A model generated the notes under the pieces. It did not search any database and had not been told where the DNA came from. It saw only the letters and a list, made by a program, of their open reading frames with translations. Position numbers and translations under genes: made by a program. From assembly GCF_900111675.1 (NCBI RefSeq), contig NZ_FOHO01000002.1:372001-436000 (forward strand): DNA of 64,000 nucleotides, read 5' to 3'. Below are positions 52,908-63,410 of this stretch, piece after piece. The DNA comes from Paracoccus homiensis (GTDB lineage Bacteria; Pseudomonadota; Alphaproteobacteria; Rhodobacterales; Rhodobacteraceae). The number at the start of each line of letters is the position of its first letter. The stretch's first letter is position 1.

Positions 52908-54230
52908 ATGATGAAGCTGACCGTGGATGAGGCACTGGCCAAAGGGGGCATCGGCGCGTTTCAGTGGCGGTTGCTGGCGATTTTCGGGATGGTCTGGGCG
53001 GCGGATGCGATGCAGGTCATCGCGGTCGGCTTTGCCTGGCCCTCGGTCGCGGCCAGTTTCGGACTGGACCGTGTCACCGCCTTGCAGATCGGCACGGTGT
53101 TCTTTCTGGGCATGTTCGTCGGCGCCTTTGTGTTCGGACGGCTGGCCGACCGCGTGGGGCGGCGCGGCATCCTGCTGCTGACGGTGGCGATGGACGCGGT
53201 CTTCGGGCTGGCCTCGGTTCTGGCGGGCGATTTCACGCTGTTGCTGATCTTGCGATTTCTGACCGGTATCGCGGTCGGGGGAACATTGCCCGTCGATTAC
53301 GCGATGATGGCGGAATTCCTGCCACCCCGGAATCGCGGGCGCTGGCTGGTCTGGCTGGAAGGGTTCTGGGCCATCGGCACCATCATCATCGCGCTGACCG
53401 CCTGGATCGCCAGCAGCGCGGGGATCGCCGATACCTGGCGCTGGATCTTTGCCGTGGCCGCACTGCCCGCATTGATCGGGTTCTGGCTGCGCTGGTGGAT
53501 CCCGGAATCGCCGATGTTCCTGATCCGCAACGGTCGTCAGGCCGAGGCGCGGCAGGTCGTGAACCGCGTGTTGCGCGCCAATGGCGTCGACCCGATCGCG
53601 GACGAGGTGCAGATCGTGCCCGCCCCGGTCGCGGCTTCGGCCGAACGCTCGATCCTGTCGCCGGGGCTGCGCCGCGCCAGCCTTGGCGTCATGGCGGTCT
53701 GGTTTCTGGTGTCGCTGTCCTATTACGGCGTTTTCGTCTGGGTGCCGGGGCAATTGGCGACCGAGGGATTTGGCTTTGTGCGCGGCTTCGGCTTTGTCGT
53801 GATCCTCGCTCTGGCGCAGGTGCCGGGATATGCGCTGGCCGCCTGGGGGGTCGAGGCCCTGGGCCGCCGCGCCACGCTGATGGGGTTTCTGCTGCTGTCG
53901 GCTGCGGGCTGTTTCCTGTTCACCATCGCTGGTTCCTCGGCCGTGCTGGTGGCGGGGTCGCTGATCCTGATGAGCTTTGCACTGCTGGGCACATGGGGCG
54001 CGCTTTATGCCTTTACCCCCGAACTTTACCCCACCAACCTGCGTGGCACCGGCATGGGCACCGCAAGCGCGGTCGCGCGTCTGGGCGGCATTCTGGCGCC
54101 CAGCCTGCTGGCCATCGCCTTCAGCCGCGGCTTCGGTTTTGCCATCGGCGTGTTCGCCGTGCTGCTGCTGCTGGCGGCGGTCGCGCTGTTGCTGGTGCGG
54201 GACGAAACCCGCGACCGCGCCATCGGATAG
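52908..54230 (+). CDS. MFS transporter (sugar-porter/aromatic-acid-porter type)
   Basis: This is a 440-residue membrane protein with 12 predicted helices. GRLADRVGRRGILL between helices 2 and 3 and RFLTGIAVGGTLPVDYAMMAEFLPPRNRG at helices 4-5 are the MFS signature motifs, with the conserved Asp. PESPMFLIRNGR before the central loop and ELYPTNLRGTGMGTASAVARLG in the second half place it in the SP/SV2-like group that includes nicotinate and aromatic-acid carriers. The substrate cannot be assigned. Tandem ATGs lie at 52908 and 52911. Confidence 0.88.
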   Translation: MMKLTVDEALAKGGIGAFQWRLLAIFGMVWAADAMQVIAVGFAWPSVAASFGLDRVTALQIGTVFFLGMFVGAFVFGRLADRVGRRGILLLTVAMDAVFGLASVLAGDFTLLLILRFLTGIAVGGTLPVDYAMMAEFLPPRNRGRWLVWLEGFWAIGTIIIALTAWIASSAGIADTWRWIFAVAALPALIGFWLRWWIPESPMFLIRNGRQAEARQVVNRVLRANGVDPIADEVQIVPAPVAASAERSILSPGLRRASLGVMAVWFLVSLSYYGVFVWVPGQLATEGFGFVRGFGFVVILALAQVPGYALAAWGVEALGRRATLMGFLLLSAAGCFLFTIAGSSAVLVAGSLILMSFALLGTWGALYAFTPELYPTNLRGTGMGTASAVARLGGILAPSLLAIAFSRGFGFAIGVFAVLLLLAAVALLLVRDETRDRAIG

Positions 54231-54285
54231 GGTGCAACCGGCCTGCGGGTCCGCCCGTTGCCCCGGATACGGATAGGAGGAAACG

Positions 54286-55260
54286 ATGGGCCAACTGGTC
54301 AACGGCGTCTGGAAGGACGAATGGTACGACACCGACGCACATGGCGGTGAATTCGTGCGCAGCAATGCCAAGTATCGCAACTGGGTCACGGCGGACGGCA
54401 CCCCCGGCCCCAGCGGCGAGGGCGGTTTCAGGCCCGACAGCGGGCGCTATCACCTCTATGTGTCCTATGCCTGCCCCTGGGCGCATCGCGCGCTGATCTT
54501 TCGTCAGCTGAAGGACCTTCAGGATCATATCGGCGTGTCGGTCGTGCATCCCGACATGCTGGGCGAGGGGTGGGAATTTCGGCAGGACTTTCCCGGCACC
54601 ACCGGCGATCGGCTGTTTGACAGCGATTACCTGCGCGACATCTATCTGAAGGCCAATCCCAATGCCTCGGGGCGGGTGACGGTGCCGGTTCTGTGGGACC
54701 GCGAACGCGAAACCATCGTGTCGAACGAAAGCGCCGATATCATCCGCATGTTCAACGCGGCCTTCAACGCGCTGACCGGCAACGAAGACGATTATTGGCC
54801 GGAACATCTGCGCGGCCGGATCGAAACCGTGAACAGCCGGATCTATGACAGCGTCAACAACGGCGTCTACAAGGCCGGTTTCGCCACCTCGCAGGCGGCC
54901 TATGACAAGGCGGTCGGGCCGCTGTTCGACAGTCTGGACTGGATCGAGGGGCTTCTGGCCGACCACCGATACCTGACCGGCGAAACCCTGACCGAGGCCG
55001 ACTGGCGGCTGTTCACCACCATCGCCCGTTTTGATGCGGTCTATCACACGCATTTCAAATGCAATCGGCGCCGCATCGTCGATTACCCTAATCTGTGGGG
55101 CTGGGCGCGCGAATTGTATCAATGGCCCGCTATCGCGGAAACCGTCCGGCCCGACCATTATACGCGGCACTATTACTACAGCCACGACATGGTGAACCCG
55201 AACCGGATCATCCCGACCGGCCCCGATGAGGACTGGACCGAACCGCATGGACGCGGCTGA
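54286..55260 (+). CDS. Glutathionyl-hydroquinone reductase (Xi-class GST, YqjG-like)
   Basis: This is a 324-residue cytosolic glutathione transferase-fold enzyme. YACPWAHRALIFRQLK has the CPWAHR motif with catalytic Cys63, diagnostic of the Xi class that reduces glutathionyl-hydroquinones. TVPVLWDRERETIVSNESADIIRMFN is the glutathione-binding region, and YKAGFATSQAAYDKAV, DWRLFTTIARFDAVYHTHFKCN belong to the class-specific helical domain. A GGAGGAAAC ribosome site precedes the ATG. It may recycle quinones oxidised during aromatic breakdown or stress. Confidence 0.93.
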   Translation: MGQLVNGVWKDEWYDTDAHGGEFVRSNAKYRNWVTADGTPGPSGEGGFRPDSGRYHLYVSYACPWAHRALIFRQLKDLQDHIGVSVVHPDMLGEGWEFRQDFPGTTGDRLFDSDYLRDIYLKANPNASGRVTVPVLWDRERETIVSNESADIIRMFNAAFNALTGNEDDYWPEHLRGRIETVNSRIYDSVNNGVYKAGFATSQAAYDKAVGPLFDSLDWIEGLLADHRYLTGETLTEADWRLFTTIARFDAVYHTHFKCNRRRIVDYPNLWGWARELYQWPAIAETVRPDHYTRHYYYSHDMVNPNRIIPTGPDEDWTEPHGRG

Positions 55261-55268
55261 CCCGGCCG

Positions 55269-55301
55269 AAAAAGAAACCCCGGCGCCGCAAGGCACCGGG
55301 G
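55269..55301 (-). terminator. Hairpin with minus-strand T-run downstream of the GST gene
   Basis: CCCCGG (55278-55283) pairs with CCGGGG (55296-55301), with inner GCC/GGC pairing. The minus strand then reads TTTCTTTTT. It lies 17 bases past the plus-strand GST stop, so it may work in both directions. Confidence 0.6.
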
Positions 55302-55433
55302 CATCAGAGAGGGAGGGGTTTGTGGCCGCATCCTCCGACCACTGGGCTTCGGGTCATTAACGCGGCGCCTGTCACGCGGTTCCATCCCATTGCGACGGTT
55401 TCGGCAGGCAGTGATGAAAGGGGCGACATGACA

Positions 55434-55459
55434 ACGCCCGACCTGATGGCCGGGCGTTT
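55434..55459 (-). terminator. Probable terminator of the OmpR-type regulator
   Basis: An 8-bp inverted repeat (AACGCCCG at 55434-55441, CGGGCGTT at 55452-55459) lies 8 bases past the response-regulator stop. The T-run is short, so it is weak; a second hairpin further on may back it up. Confidence 0.55.
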
Positions 55460-55467
55460 CGCAGGAC

Positions 55468-56154
55468 TTATGCCACCAGGCGATAGCCACCTGATTCCGT
55501 GACCAGCAGGCGCGCATTGCTGGGATCGGGTTCGATCTTCTGGCGCAGACGGTAGATATGGGTTTCCAGCGTGTGCGTGGTCACGCCGGCATTATAGCCC
55601 CAAACCTCGTGCAGCAGCACATCGCGCGGCACCACACCATCCTGAGCGCGATACAGGAATTTCAGGATATTGGTTTCCTTCTCGGTCAGGCGGATCTTGC
55701 GATCCTTCTGATCGACCAGCATCTTCATCGCGGGCTTGAACGTATACGGCCCAAGCTGGAAGATCGCGTCCTCCGACTGTTCATGGGTGCGCAGCTGCGC
55801 CCGCAGCCGGGCCAGCAGGACCGGGAACTTGAACGGCTTGGTCACGTAATCATTCGCGCCGGCGTCCAGACCCAGGATCGTGTCGGCATCGGTGTCATGA
55901 CCGGTCAGCATCACGATGGGGCATTTCACGTTCAGCTTGCGCAGCTTCTTGCACAATTCGCGCCCATCGGTGTCGGGCAGGCCGACATCCAGAACCACCA
56001 GATCGAAGATCGCGTTCTTGCTGGCCTCGACGGCCTCGGCGCCACTGCCTGCTTCGATCACATCGAAATCATCGGTCGCGACCAACTGCTCGGCCAGGGC
56101 TTCGCGCAGGTCCTCTTCGTCATCGACCAGCAAGATTTTTTTCAGTCCGGGCAT
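55468..56154 (-). CDS. OmpR/PhoB-family response regulator
   Basis: This is a 228-residue response regulator. The receiver domain (1-120) has the acidic pair in [13 protein letters not shown], the phospho-acceptor Asp56 in [10 protein letters not shown], Thr in MLTGHD and Lys in DYVTKPF. A winged-helix effector domain follows ([54 protein letters not shown]). No histidine kinase is adjacent. The sequence recalls the CenR-type envelope regulator of Rhodobacterales, but that is tentative. An AAGGAGG ribosome site is ideally placed. Confidence 0.9.
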   Translation of the reverse strand: MPGLKKILLVDDEEDLREALAEQLVATDDFDVIEAGSGAEAVEASKNAIFDLVVLDVGLPDTDGRELCKKLRKLNVKCPIVMLTGHDTDADTILGLDAGANDYVTKPFKFPVLLARLRAQLRTHEQSEDAIFQLGPYTFKPAMKMLVDQKDRKIRLTEKETNILKFLYRAQDGVVPRDVLLHEVWGYNAGVTTHTLETHIYRLRQKIEPDPSNARLLVTESGGYRLVA

Positions 56155-56297
56155 GTTGCCTCCTTTGCGTCATTGCGCAAATGAGTGGGGTGGGACCGGT
56201 TCTTCGTCCAGCAACATGTCGAAAATCTCACATGGAGTTGTCGGAAATCGGCACTATGTTTCAGAATGTTTCAAAAATTCGTGGCCGTGACCCTGAT

Positions 56298-57356
56298 ATG
56301 AGCCTGCTTCCAACCCTTGCCGAGATGGTGTCCCGCGCCCGTGCCGATCTGCGCATGGGGCTGCCCGTGATGATCGGCGGCTATCTGACGGCCGCGGTCG
56401 AAACGCTGACGGCGGATCGGCTGGCGGCGATGCGCGCACTTGGCCAACCGGTGATCGTGCTGACCGAAAGGCGGGCCTCGACCCTGAAGGCGCGGGCCTA
56501 TGACGGTGGATTGGCGCGGGTCGACCTGCCGGGTGACGCCGATCTGACCTGGCTGCGCGATCTGGCCGACCCCGCCAACGATCTGCGCCACCCGATGAAG
56601 GGCCCGCTGTTCACTCAGCGTCAGGGCGACACGACCGCGCATCGCGCCTCGCTGGCCCTGGCGAAATCGGCACAGCTGCTGCCCGCGACGCTGATGGTGC
56701 CCGCACCCCCGTTGCCCGACCTGACGCAATTGCCCGATCAGCCCCTGCTGGCGCAGTTGACGCAAGAGGCCGCGATGGCCCCGGTCGCCGCGGCGCGCCT
56801 GCCACTGTTGTCGGCGGAACGCTCGCGTCTGCATATCTTCCGCCCCGATGACGGCGGCGCCGAACATTACGCGATCGAGATCGGCGACCCGCCGCGCGAC
56901 AGCGACGTCCTGACCCGCCTGCACTCGGCCTGTTTCACCGGCGATGTGCTGGGCAGCCTGAAATGCGACTGCGGACCACAGCTGCACGCCGCGCTGAATG
57001 CCATGGGGCAGGCGGGGGCGGGCGTGCTGCTGTATCTGAACCAGGAAGGGCGCGGCATCGGGCTGGCCAACAAGATGCGCGCCTATGACCTGCAGAATCA
57101 GGGCTTCGACACGGTCGAGGCCAATCACCGTCTGGGATTCGAGGATGACGAACGCGATTTCCGTATCGGGGCCGCGCTGCTGAAACGGCTTGGTTTTTCC
57201 AGCGCACGCCTGATGACCAACAACCCGCGCAAGGTTGCGATGCTCGAGGGGCATGACATCCGCGTCACCCAGCGCGTGCCCCTGATCACCCCGCGCAACC
57301 GCTTCAACACCGACTACCTCGATACCAAGGCCGAAAAATCGGGGCACCTGCTATGA
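56298..57356 (+). CDS. ribA: GTP cyclohydrolase II
   Basis: This is a 352-residue enzyme opening riboflavin synthesis from GTP. The C-terminal catalytic domain is complete: [27 protein letters not shown] holds the three zinc cysteines, [23 protein letters not shown] the GTP-binding part, and [12 protein letters not shown] the end. The N-terminal 150 residues ([22 protein letters not shown]) are an added domain seen in alphaproteobacterial RibA; no DHBP synthase motifs are visible. ATGs at 56253 and 56232 are in frame; 56298 begins the conserved part, so the start is uncertain. Confidence 0.92.
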   Translation: MSLLPTLAEMVSRARADLRMGLPVMIGGYLTAAVETLTADRLAAMRALGQPVIVLTERRASTLKARAYDGGLARVDLPGDADLTWLRDLADPANDLRHPMKGPLFTQRQGDTTAHRASLALAKSAQLLPATLMVPAPPLPDLTQLPDQPLLAQLTQEAAMAPVAAARLPLLSAERSRLHIFRPDDGGAEHYAIEIGDPPRDSDVLTRLHSACFTGDVLGSLKCDCGPQLHAALNAMGQAGAGVLLYLNQEGRGIGLANKMRAYDLQNQGFDTVEANHRLGFEDDERDFRIGAALLKRLGFSSARLMTNNPRKVAMLEGHDIRVTQRVPLITPRNRFNTDYLDTKAEKSGHLL

Positions 57357-57868
57357 CCCCGCAGGACATGATCCTGACGCCATCGGGCCTGCGCTTTCGC
57401 GGCCGCCTCTATCCTTGCAGCATCGGCAAGACCGGCGTCACGACCGACAAGCGCGAAGGCGACGGCGCCACGCCTGCGGGTCGGCACCACATCACCGGGC
57501 TGTGGTATCGCCCCGACCGCCTGCCGCGTCCGGCGCCCTGGGCGCGGGCCATCGGGCCGGGCGATCTGTGGTGCGACGATCCCGCACATCCGTCCTATAA
57601 TCACCATGCCCGCGCGCCATTGGTCGCCAGCCACGAACGCCTGCGCCGCGCCGATCCGGTTTACGATCTCGTGCTGACGACCGACTGGAACTGGCCCGAT
57701 GCCCTGCCGGGGCGCGGCTCGGCCATCTTCCTGCATCAATGGCGCCGGCCCCGGTTCGGCACCGAAGGCTGCATCGCCTTCAGCCGCGCCGACCTGTTCA
57801 CGATCGTCCGCATGGCGCGACCCGGAACCCGCCTGATCGTCGCTTCTTCTTTGTCCAAATACCCCTGA
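57353..57868 (+). CDS. L,D-transpeptidase (YkuD-family) protein
   Basis: This is a 171-residue YkuD-fold protein. [24 protein letters not shown] carries the family's catalytic His and Cys (H-x-G-C-I) at the expected distance, and [20 protein letters not shown] is the conserved N-terminal strand. No signal peptide is visible, unusual for an enzyme that cross-links peptidoglycan, so it may be exported in another way or act on another substrate. The start overlaps the ribA stop by 4 bases. Confidence 0.85.
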   Translation: MTPQDMILTPSGLRFRGRLYPCSIGKTGVTTDKREGDGATPAGRHHITGLWYRPDRLPRPAPWARAIGPGDLWCDDPAHPSYNHHARAPLVASHERLRRADPVYDLVLTTDWNWPDALPGRGSAIFLHQWRRPRFGTEGCIAFSRADLFTIVRMARPGTRLIVASSLSKYP

Positions 57869-57877
57869 CGCGACGGC

Positions 57878-58531
57878 TCAGCCGTAATCGCGGGCGCCGA
57901 AAATGGCCGAGCCGACGCGGATATGCGTCGCGCCCTCGGCGATGGCGGCTTCAAAATCGGCGCTCATCCCCATCGACAGCTTGGGCAGACCATTCTCTTC
58001 GGCCAATCGCCGCAGCAGGCGGAAATGCGGCACCGGGTCTTCGCCTTCCGGCGGAATGCACATCAGCCCCTCGGGGGTCAGGCCCAGATCGCGGCATGAG
58101 GTCAGGAAACCGGGCAGCTCATCGGCCAGGATCCCGGCTTTCTGGGGCTCATCCCCGGTATTCACCTGAACGAACAATTGCGGGCTGCGCCCCTGTTCCG
58201 TCACCTGCTGCGCCAGCTTGCGCGCAAGCGACATCCGGTCCAGCGTATGGATCGCATCGAACAAGGCGACGGCGGGCTTGGCCTTGTTGGATTGCAGCGG
58301 CCCGATCATATGGACCGAAACACCGTCATAGGCATCGCGCCAGCCGGGCCATTTGCCCTGTGCTTCCTGAACGTAATTTTCGCCAAAGGTCCGATGACCG
58401 GCATCCAGAACCGCGGTCACACGCGCATCCGGCTGCACCTTGCTGACCGCGATCAGCGTGACGGCACCCGCGGCCCGTCCGGCGGCCTGTTCTGCCGCGG
58501 CGACGCGGCGCTTGATCTCATCCAGTCCCAT
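57878..58531 (-). CDS. yggS: YggS-family pyridoxal-phosphate homeostasis protein
   Basis: This is a 217-residue single-domain alanine-racemase-like barrel that binds PLP. LIAVSKVQPDARV supplies the PLP lysine, FGENYVQEAQGK, HMIGPLQSNKA, QVNTGDEPQKAGI, SMGMSADFEAAIAEGATHIRVGSAIFG follow in the family order. It buffers cellular PLP rather than catalysing a known reaction. The ATG at 58531 is chosen because homology starts there; the frame is open further upstream through the porin terminator. Confidence 0.94.
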   Translation of the reverse strand: MGLDEIKRRVAAAEQAAGRAAGAVTLIAVSKVQPDARVTAVLDAGHRTFGENYVQEAQGKWPGWRDAYDGVSVHMIGPLQSNKAKPAVALFDAIHTLDRMSLARKLAQQVTEQGRSPQLFVQVNTGDEPQKAGILADELPGFLTSCRDLGLTPEGLMCIPPEGEDPVPHFRLLRRLAEENGLPKLSMGMSADFEAAIAEGATHIRVGSAIFGARDYG

Positions 58532-58552
58532 GGAAAGGACAAAACAGAAAGA

Positions 58553-58579
58553 AAAGAGCGGGCGCAAGGCCCGCTCTTT
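58553..58579 (-). terminator. Rho-independent terminator of the porin gene
   Basis: An 11-bp stem (58553-58563 with 58569-58579) with loop GCAAG lies 26 bases past the porin stop on the minus strand and ends in TTT followed by TCTTT. The arms read as AAAGAGCGGGC, so it could act in both directions. Confidence 0.88.
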
Positions 58580-58604
58580 CCGAAACTCACTTTTGATCCA
58601 GGGA

Positions 58605-59570
58605 TCAGAAGTTGAAGCGAACGCCCATGTCGGCGCGGACGTTTTCGTCGTAGCCACGCTCGATCGAGCCGGCCAGGTAAGCGCCGCCCAGGTCGTACTT
58701 GGCGCCGATACCGAAAGCGTTGTCGGTTTCGTTCGAGTCACGATCGTTGTTCGCGATGTACGCGCTGACGGTGGTCAGCGGTGCAACAGCGTAGTCGCCG
58801 TACAGGACGATGGTCTTGCCCTGGTTGTCGGCATCCGAATCTTCGTCGATGTAGTTCAGGCCGACGCCGTTTTCGGTGCCCGGCATGGTGTAGTAAGCAC
58901 CGACAAAGTACTTCTCTGCGCCGTCAACGCCAGCGGCGTTGTTGACGTAGGCACCCGACAGAGCGATCTGGTTCCAGGTGTAGTCAGCTTTCAGGCTGAA
59001 CTCTTCGTCGTCGCCACCGGTGGTCTGGTCGGGGTCGACATACGAAGCCATGACGCTGGCGCCGGCGATTTCGTATTCGACAGCAACGCCCATGCGGTTG
59101 TCGGTTTCGTTGACGATCTCGACGGTGCCGTCGGCGTTCATGCGAACTTCGTCATTGCCGTAGCCCGAGGTCGAGAACGCGTAGAAATCGCCCTGAGCGT
59201 TACCGAACGAACGGCTGATCAGACCAACTTCCGATTCGTAGATCAGGCCGGCCGAGTCGAACGCGGTGTTGACGTTGCCGACCGAGACGGTCAGGCCACC
59301 AGCGGTGACATACAGGTAAGCGGGCGAAACATTGCTGCTGCCTTCGCCATCGTCGTACTGCAGGCGGATGCGGCCACCGAAGTCAACGCCCTGATCGCTC
59401 GACGTGGTCGCGTCGATGTTCATGCGCAGGCGGGTTTCCAGCTGCGATTCCTGGTCGCGGCCTTCCTGGTAGTCGATCGCGGTGCGGCCATAACCCGAGA
59501 TGGTCACGTCTGCGGCTGCGATGCCAGCCGACAGGGTCAGCGCGGTCGTCGCGAAAAGAACCTTTTTCAT
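58605..59570 (-). CDS. Porin of the Rhodobacter type
   Basis: This is a 321-residue outer-membrane channel. A signal peptide (MKKVLFATTALTLSAGIAAA) is followed at once by DVTISGYGRTAIDYQEG, the first barrel strand of general porins of this order. Acidic loops are rich in Asp, Asn and Gly, and the last strand ends MGVRFNF. The size suits a 16-stranded trimeric porin. Codon choice is biased to AAC, GAA, TAC and GTT/GTC and the coding GC is visibly lower than neighbours, as for a highly expressed gene. A GAGGGAA site precedes the ATG. Confidence 0.93.
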   Translation of the reverse strand: MKKVLFATTALTLSAGIAAADVTISGYGRTAIDYQEGRDQESQLETRLRMNIDATTSSDQGVDFGGRIRLQYDDGEGSSNVSPAYLYVTAGGLTVSVGNVNTAFDSAGLIYESEVGLISRSFGNAQGDFYAFSTSGYGNDEVRMNADGTVEIVNETDNRMGVAVEYEIAGASVMASYVDPDQTTGGDDEEFSLKADYTWNQIALSGAYVNNAAGVDGAEKYFVGAYYTMPGTENGVGLNYIDEDSDADNQGKTIVLYGDYAVAPLTTVSAYIANNDRDSNETDNAFGIGAKYDLGGAYLAGSIERGYDENVRADMGVRFNF

Positions 59571-59838
59571 GGTCGTGTTCCCTCTTGTCTCTCTGATGCC
59601 CAAACCGGCTCGACCGTCTTGGGTATGGATCGTGTTTCCTCTTTTCGCTTTTGTGATGCAACGGAATCACGACTTGATCACGGTCTTTGCGATTTTCTGT
59701 GATGCACATGGGCCACACCTGAACTGTGGCCCCATATTGCGTGTTTCACGGGGTTTGGCGCTGTCGCGGTCAAGATGCTTGTGGCCGTGGGGCGATCCGC
59801 GCTAAAGCTGCGGCAATTGCGAAGAACCGGGGGACCGC

Positions 59839-60291
59839 ATGAAGACCGTGACCGCAACGCGCCTGATTCTTGCCGCCTGCCTGACCGCCGGGCTTGCGGC
59901 CTGTGGCGGCAATGCCGATGCCCCCGCCGTTCGCAAGGTGGAAGATTCGACGATCTGGGATCTGTTTGCCAATCGCACGGACCCGAACGCCACCGTTTCG
60001 GTCAACAAATACCTTTGGAACGCCAGCCTGGAAGTGCTGAACTTCCTGCCGATCCAGTCGGTCGATCCCTTCACCGGGGTGATCGTGACCGGCTATGGCA
60101 CCCCCCCGGGGGGTGGCCGTTCCTATCGCGCGACGGTCAAGATCAGCGATCCGGCCATGGATGCCCGCAGCCTGAAGCTGGCCCTTCAGGGTCCGGGCGG
60201 CAGCGCGGTCGAACCCGGCACCGTCCGCGCGGTCGAGGATGCGATCATGACCCGGGCCCGCCAGATGCGGATCCGCGATCGCGGTCTGTAA
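59839..60291 (+). CDS. DUF3576 lipoprotein
   Basis: This is a 150-residue predicted lipoprotein (MKTVTATRLILAACLTAGLAACGG, lipobox GLAAC). The DUF3576 core, STIWDLFANRTDPNATVSVNKYLWNASLEVLNFLPIQSVDPFTGVIVTGYG, is well conserved in alphaproteobacteria, and RSYRATVKISD and AIMTRARQMRI close it. An outer-membrane assembly role is suspected for the family; it sits directly upstream of leuS and lptE. A GGGGGA ribosome site supports the start. Confidence 0.88.
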   Translation: MKTVTATRLILAACLTAGLAACGGNADAPAVRKVEDSTIWDLFANRTDPNATVSVNKYLWNASLEVLNFLPIQSVDPFTGVIVTGYGTPPGGGRSYRATVKISDPAMDARSLKLALQGPGGSAVEPGTVRAVEDAIMTRARQMRIRDRGL

Positions 60292-60385
60292 GGGCATTGC
60301 GGGCGTTTGCGGCCCGCCTGCCACTGGACCCTAACAGGCGGCGCGTATAAACCCTGCGGGCAAGAGATGATGCCCGAGGTCCGAT

Positions 60386-62926
60386 ATGCCCTATGATCCG
60401 TCCAGCAGCGAAGCCCGGTGGCAGAAGGCCTGGGCCGATGCCGGCAGCTTTGCCGCCATCCGCGACGAGCGCCCCAAATATTACGTGCTGGAGATGTTCC
60501 CCTATCCCTCGGGGCGCATCCATATGGGCCATGTGCGCAACTACACGATGGGCGACGTGGTGGCGCGGTTCAAGCGCGCGCAGGGGTTCAGCGTGCTGCA
60601 CCCGATGGGCTGGGACGCCTTCGGCATGCCCGCCGAGAATGCCGCGATGGAGCAGGGCGGCCATCCCCGCGACTGGACCTATGCCAATATCGCCACGATG
60701 CGCGACCAGCTGAAGCCGCTTGGCCTGTCCATCGACTGGAGCCGCGAATTCGCGACCTGCGACGACGATTACGTCCATCAGCAGCAGGCGATGTTCCTGG
60801 ACATGCTGGATGCGGGCCTGATCACGCGCAAGTCGGCGCAGGTGAACTGGGACCCGGTCGACATGACCGTTCTGGCCAATGAACAGGTCATCGACGGCAA
60901 GGGCTGGCGGTCGGGCGCCACGGTCGAGCGCAAGGAGCTGACCCAGTGGTTCTTCAAGATCAGCGACTACAGCGACGAGCTGCTGTCGGCGCTGGACGGG
61001 CTGTCGGGCTGGCCGGAAAAGGTGCGCCTGATGCAGGCCAACTGGATCGGCAAGTCGCGCGGGCTGCAGTTCCGCTTTGCCACCGTCGATGCGCCCGAGG
61101 GATTCGACGCGATCGAGGTCTATACCACGCGCCCCGACACGCTGATGGGCGCAAGCTTTGCCGCGCTGTCGCCGGATCACCCGCTGGTGAAGAAGCTGGC
61201 CGAAACCCGCCCCGAGGTCGCCGCCTTCATCGAGGAATGCAAGCGCATCGGCACCACCGAAGAGGCGATCGAGACCGCGCCCAAGCTGGGCTTCGACACC
61301 GGCCTGACCGTCACCCATCCGCTGGACCCAAACTGGCAGCTGCCGATCTGGGTCGCGAATTTCGTGCTGATGGATTACGGCACAGGCGCGATCTTCGGCA
61401 GCCCGGCGCATGACGAACGCGACCACGAATTCGCCACGAAATACGGGCTGCCGATCCGCGCGACCTTCGGGCAACCGGGGATGACGCTGGAACAGGCGGA
61501 CGAGCTGGTCGCCGCCGCGCCCTTCGTGCCGCTGAAATCCGAGACCGTCACCTATGTCCGCGGTTTCGCGGGCGATGCCGACCAGACCGGCGAGGCCGCG
61601 GTGGATGCCGCCATCGCCCATGCCGAGGCGCAGGGCTATGGCGAGGGGGTGACCAAGTTCCGCCTGCGCGACTGGGGCATCTCGCGCCAGCGCTACTGGG
61701 GTTGCCCGATCCCGGTCGTGCATTGCGACAGCTGCGGCACCGTCCCCGAGGCCAAGGAGAACCTGCCGGTCCTTCTGCCGCAGGATGTGACGTTCGACGT
61801 GCCGGGCAACCCGCTGGACCGTCACCCGACCTGGCGTCAGGCGACCTGCCCGAAATGCGGTGGTGCCGCGCGCCGCGAGACCGACACGATGGACACTTTC
61901 GTCGATTCGTCCTGGTACTATGCCCGCTTTACCAGCCCCGGTGCCGACACGCCGACGAACCGCGCCGATGCGGATTACTGGATGAACGTGGACCAGTATA
62001 TCGGCGGCATCGAACACGCGATCCTGCACCTGCTGTATTCGCGCTTCTTCGCCCGCGCGATGGTCAAGACCGGCCACCTGCCCGAGGCCGCGAAGGAACC
62101 CTTCGACGCGCTGTTCACCCAAGGCATGGTCACGCACGAGATCTACATGACCCGCGATGCCAAGGGGCGTCTGGTCTATCACCTGCCCGAGGACGTGACC
62201 GACGGCAGGCTGGCCGACGGCACCGAGGTCGAGATCATCCCCTCGGCCAAGATGTCGAAATCGAAGAAGAACGTCGTCGATCCGGTCAATATCGTGCAGG
62301 GCTTCGGTGCCGATACAGCGCGCTGGTTCATGCTGTCCGACAGCCCGCCCGAGCGTGACGTCGAATGGACAGCGGCAGGGGCCGAGGCTGCGGCCAAGTT
62401 CCTGGGCCGCGTCCACCGCCTGGCCGAGGATGCGCCCGCCGACGGCCCCGAGGATCTGGACCTGGCTCGCGCCGCCCACCGCGCCATCGCGGATGTGACC
62501 AAGGCGATCGAGGGCTTTGCCTTCAACAAGGCGGTCGCCAAGCTGTATGAACTGGCCAATGCCATCGGCAAGTCCAAGGCCGGCGGCGCTCAGCGGGCCG
62601 AGGTGCTGCGCATCACCGCACAGCTGCTGGCCCCGATGGTCCCGCACCTGGCCGAGGATGTCTGGTCGCTGGCAGGCGGGCAGGGGCTGGTCGTCGATGC
62701 GCCCTGGCCCAAGGCGGACCCCGCGCTGCTGCAGGATGACAGCGTGACGCTGCCCATCCAGATCAACGGCAAGCGCCGGGCCGAGATCACCGTCCCCAAG
62801 GACATGGCCAAGGACCAGATCGAGGCGCTGGTGATGTCGGATGAAACCGTGCAGCGTTTTCTGGAAGGTGCCCAGCCGAAAAAGCTGATCGTGGTGCCGG
62901 GGCGGATCGTCAATGTCGTCGCCTGA
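60386..62926 (+). CDS. leuS: Leucyl-tRNA synthetase
   Basis: This is an 846-residue class I aminoacyl-tRNA synthetase. [20 protein letters not shown] holds the HIGH-type motif at residues 46-49 (HMGH). The editing domain contains [22 protein letters not shown] and [20 protein letters not shown] with the discriminating Thr and Asp. A zinc-type insertion CDSCGT and CPKCGG is present, and KMSKS lies at 622-626. The C-terminal anticodon-binding and tail domains are complete. It ends 14 bases inside the lptE gene. Confidence 0.97.
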   Translation: MPYDPSSSEARWQKAWADAGSFAAIRDERPKYYVLEMFPYPSGRIHMGHVRNYTMGDVVARFKRAQGFSVLHPMGWDAFGMPAENAAMEQGGHPRDWTYANIATMRDQLKPLGLSIDWSREFATCDDDYVHQQQAMFLDMLDAGLITRKSAQVNWDPVDMTVLANEQVIDGKGWRSGATVERKELTQWFFKISDYSDELLSALDGLSGWPEKVRLMQANWIGKSRGLQFRFATVDAPEGFDAIEVYTTRPDTLMGASFAALSPDHPLVKKLAETRPEVAAFIEECKRIGTTEEAIETAPKLGFDTGLTVTHPLDPNWQLPIWVANFVLMDYGTGAIFGSPAHDERDHEFATKYGLPIRATFGQPGMTLEQADELVAAAPFVPLKSETVTYVRGFAGDADQTGEAAVDAAIAHAEAQGYGEGVTKFRLRDWGISRQRYWGCPIPVVHCDSCGTVPEAKENLPVLLPQDVTFDVPGNPLDRHPTWRQATCPKCGGAARRETDTMDTFVDSSWYYARFTSPGADTPTNRADADYWMNVDQYIGGIEHAILHLLYSRFFARAMVKTGHLPEAAKEPFDALFTQGMVTHEIYMTRDAKGRLVYHLPEDVTDGRLADGTEVEIIPSAKMSKSKKNVVDPVNIVQGFGADTARWFMLSDSPPERDVEWTAAGAEAAAKFLGRVHRLAEDAPADGPEDLDLARAAHRAIADVTKAIEGFAFNKAVAKLYELANAIGKSKAGGAQRAEVLRITAQLLAPMVPHLAEDVWSLAGGQGLVVDAPWPKADPALLQDDSVTLPIQINGKRRAEITVPKDMAKDQIEALVMSDETVQRFLEGAQPKKLIVVPGRIVNVVA

Positions 62927-63410
62927 TCGGCCAAGCCGCCGCGTCGCCCTGCTGGGCCTACTGGCCCTGTCGGGCTGCGGGCTGACCCCGGTCTACGGGA
63001 CCGGGGGGGCGGGCAAGCGGCTGTTCGGCAAGATCCGGCCACGCGATCCGCAGACCTATCAGGACTTTGCCTTCAATCAGCGCCTGTCCGAACGTCTTGG
63101 CCCCGATGCGGAAGGCGCGTTCGATCTGGACTATGTCATCAGCATCGGCGTGGTTCCGCAGGCGATCACCCCCGAAGAGGTCACGACGCGCTATTCGCTG
63201 AATGGCACCGTCGATTTCGCGCTGAAGGATGCCTCGGGCGTGGTTCGGGCGCAGGGACGGGCCAGCGGCTTTACCTCATATTCGACGACCGGCACGACCA
63301 TCGCCACCCTGACCGCCGAGGGCGATGCCCGCAAGCGTCTGGCGCGGATGCTGGCAGATCAGGTGGTTACGCGGCTTCTGGCCGCCAGCCCGGACCTGCC
63401 CCAGACATGA
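62913..63410 (+). CDS. lptE: LPS-assembly lipoprotein LptE
   Basis: This is a 165-residue lipoprotein that plugs the LptD barrel in LPS export. After a short basic start, [11 protein letters not shown] gives the lipobox, followed by LTPVYG, a typical mature LptE start in this group. [10 protein letters not shown] and [16 protein letters not shown] show the expected fold. Its start overlaps leuS and its stop overlaps holA (ATGA at 63407). The order leuS-lptE-holA is widely conserved in bacteria. Confidence 0.9.
   Translation: MSSPDRPSRRVALLGLLALSGCGLTPVYGTGGAGKRLFGKIRPRDPQTYQDFAFNQRLSERLGPDAEGAFDLDYVISIGVVPQAITPEEVTTRYSLNGTVDFALKDASGVVRAQGRASGFTSYSTTGTTIATLTAEGDARKRLARMLADQVVTRLLAASPDLPQT

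Noticed and set aside
60245..62647. Minus-strand 800-codon open frame opposite leuS
   Set aside because: It is an antisense shadow: leuS has complete catalytic motifs, and the shadow has none.
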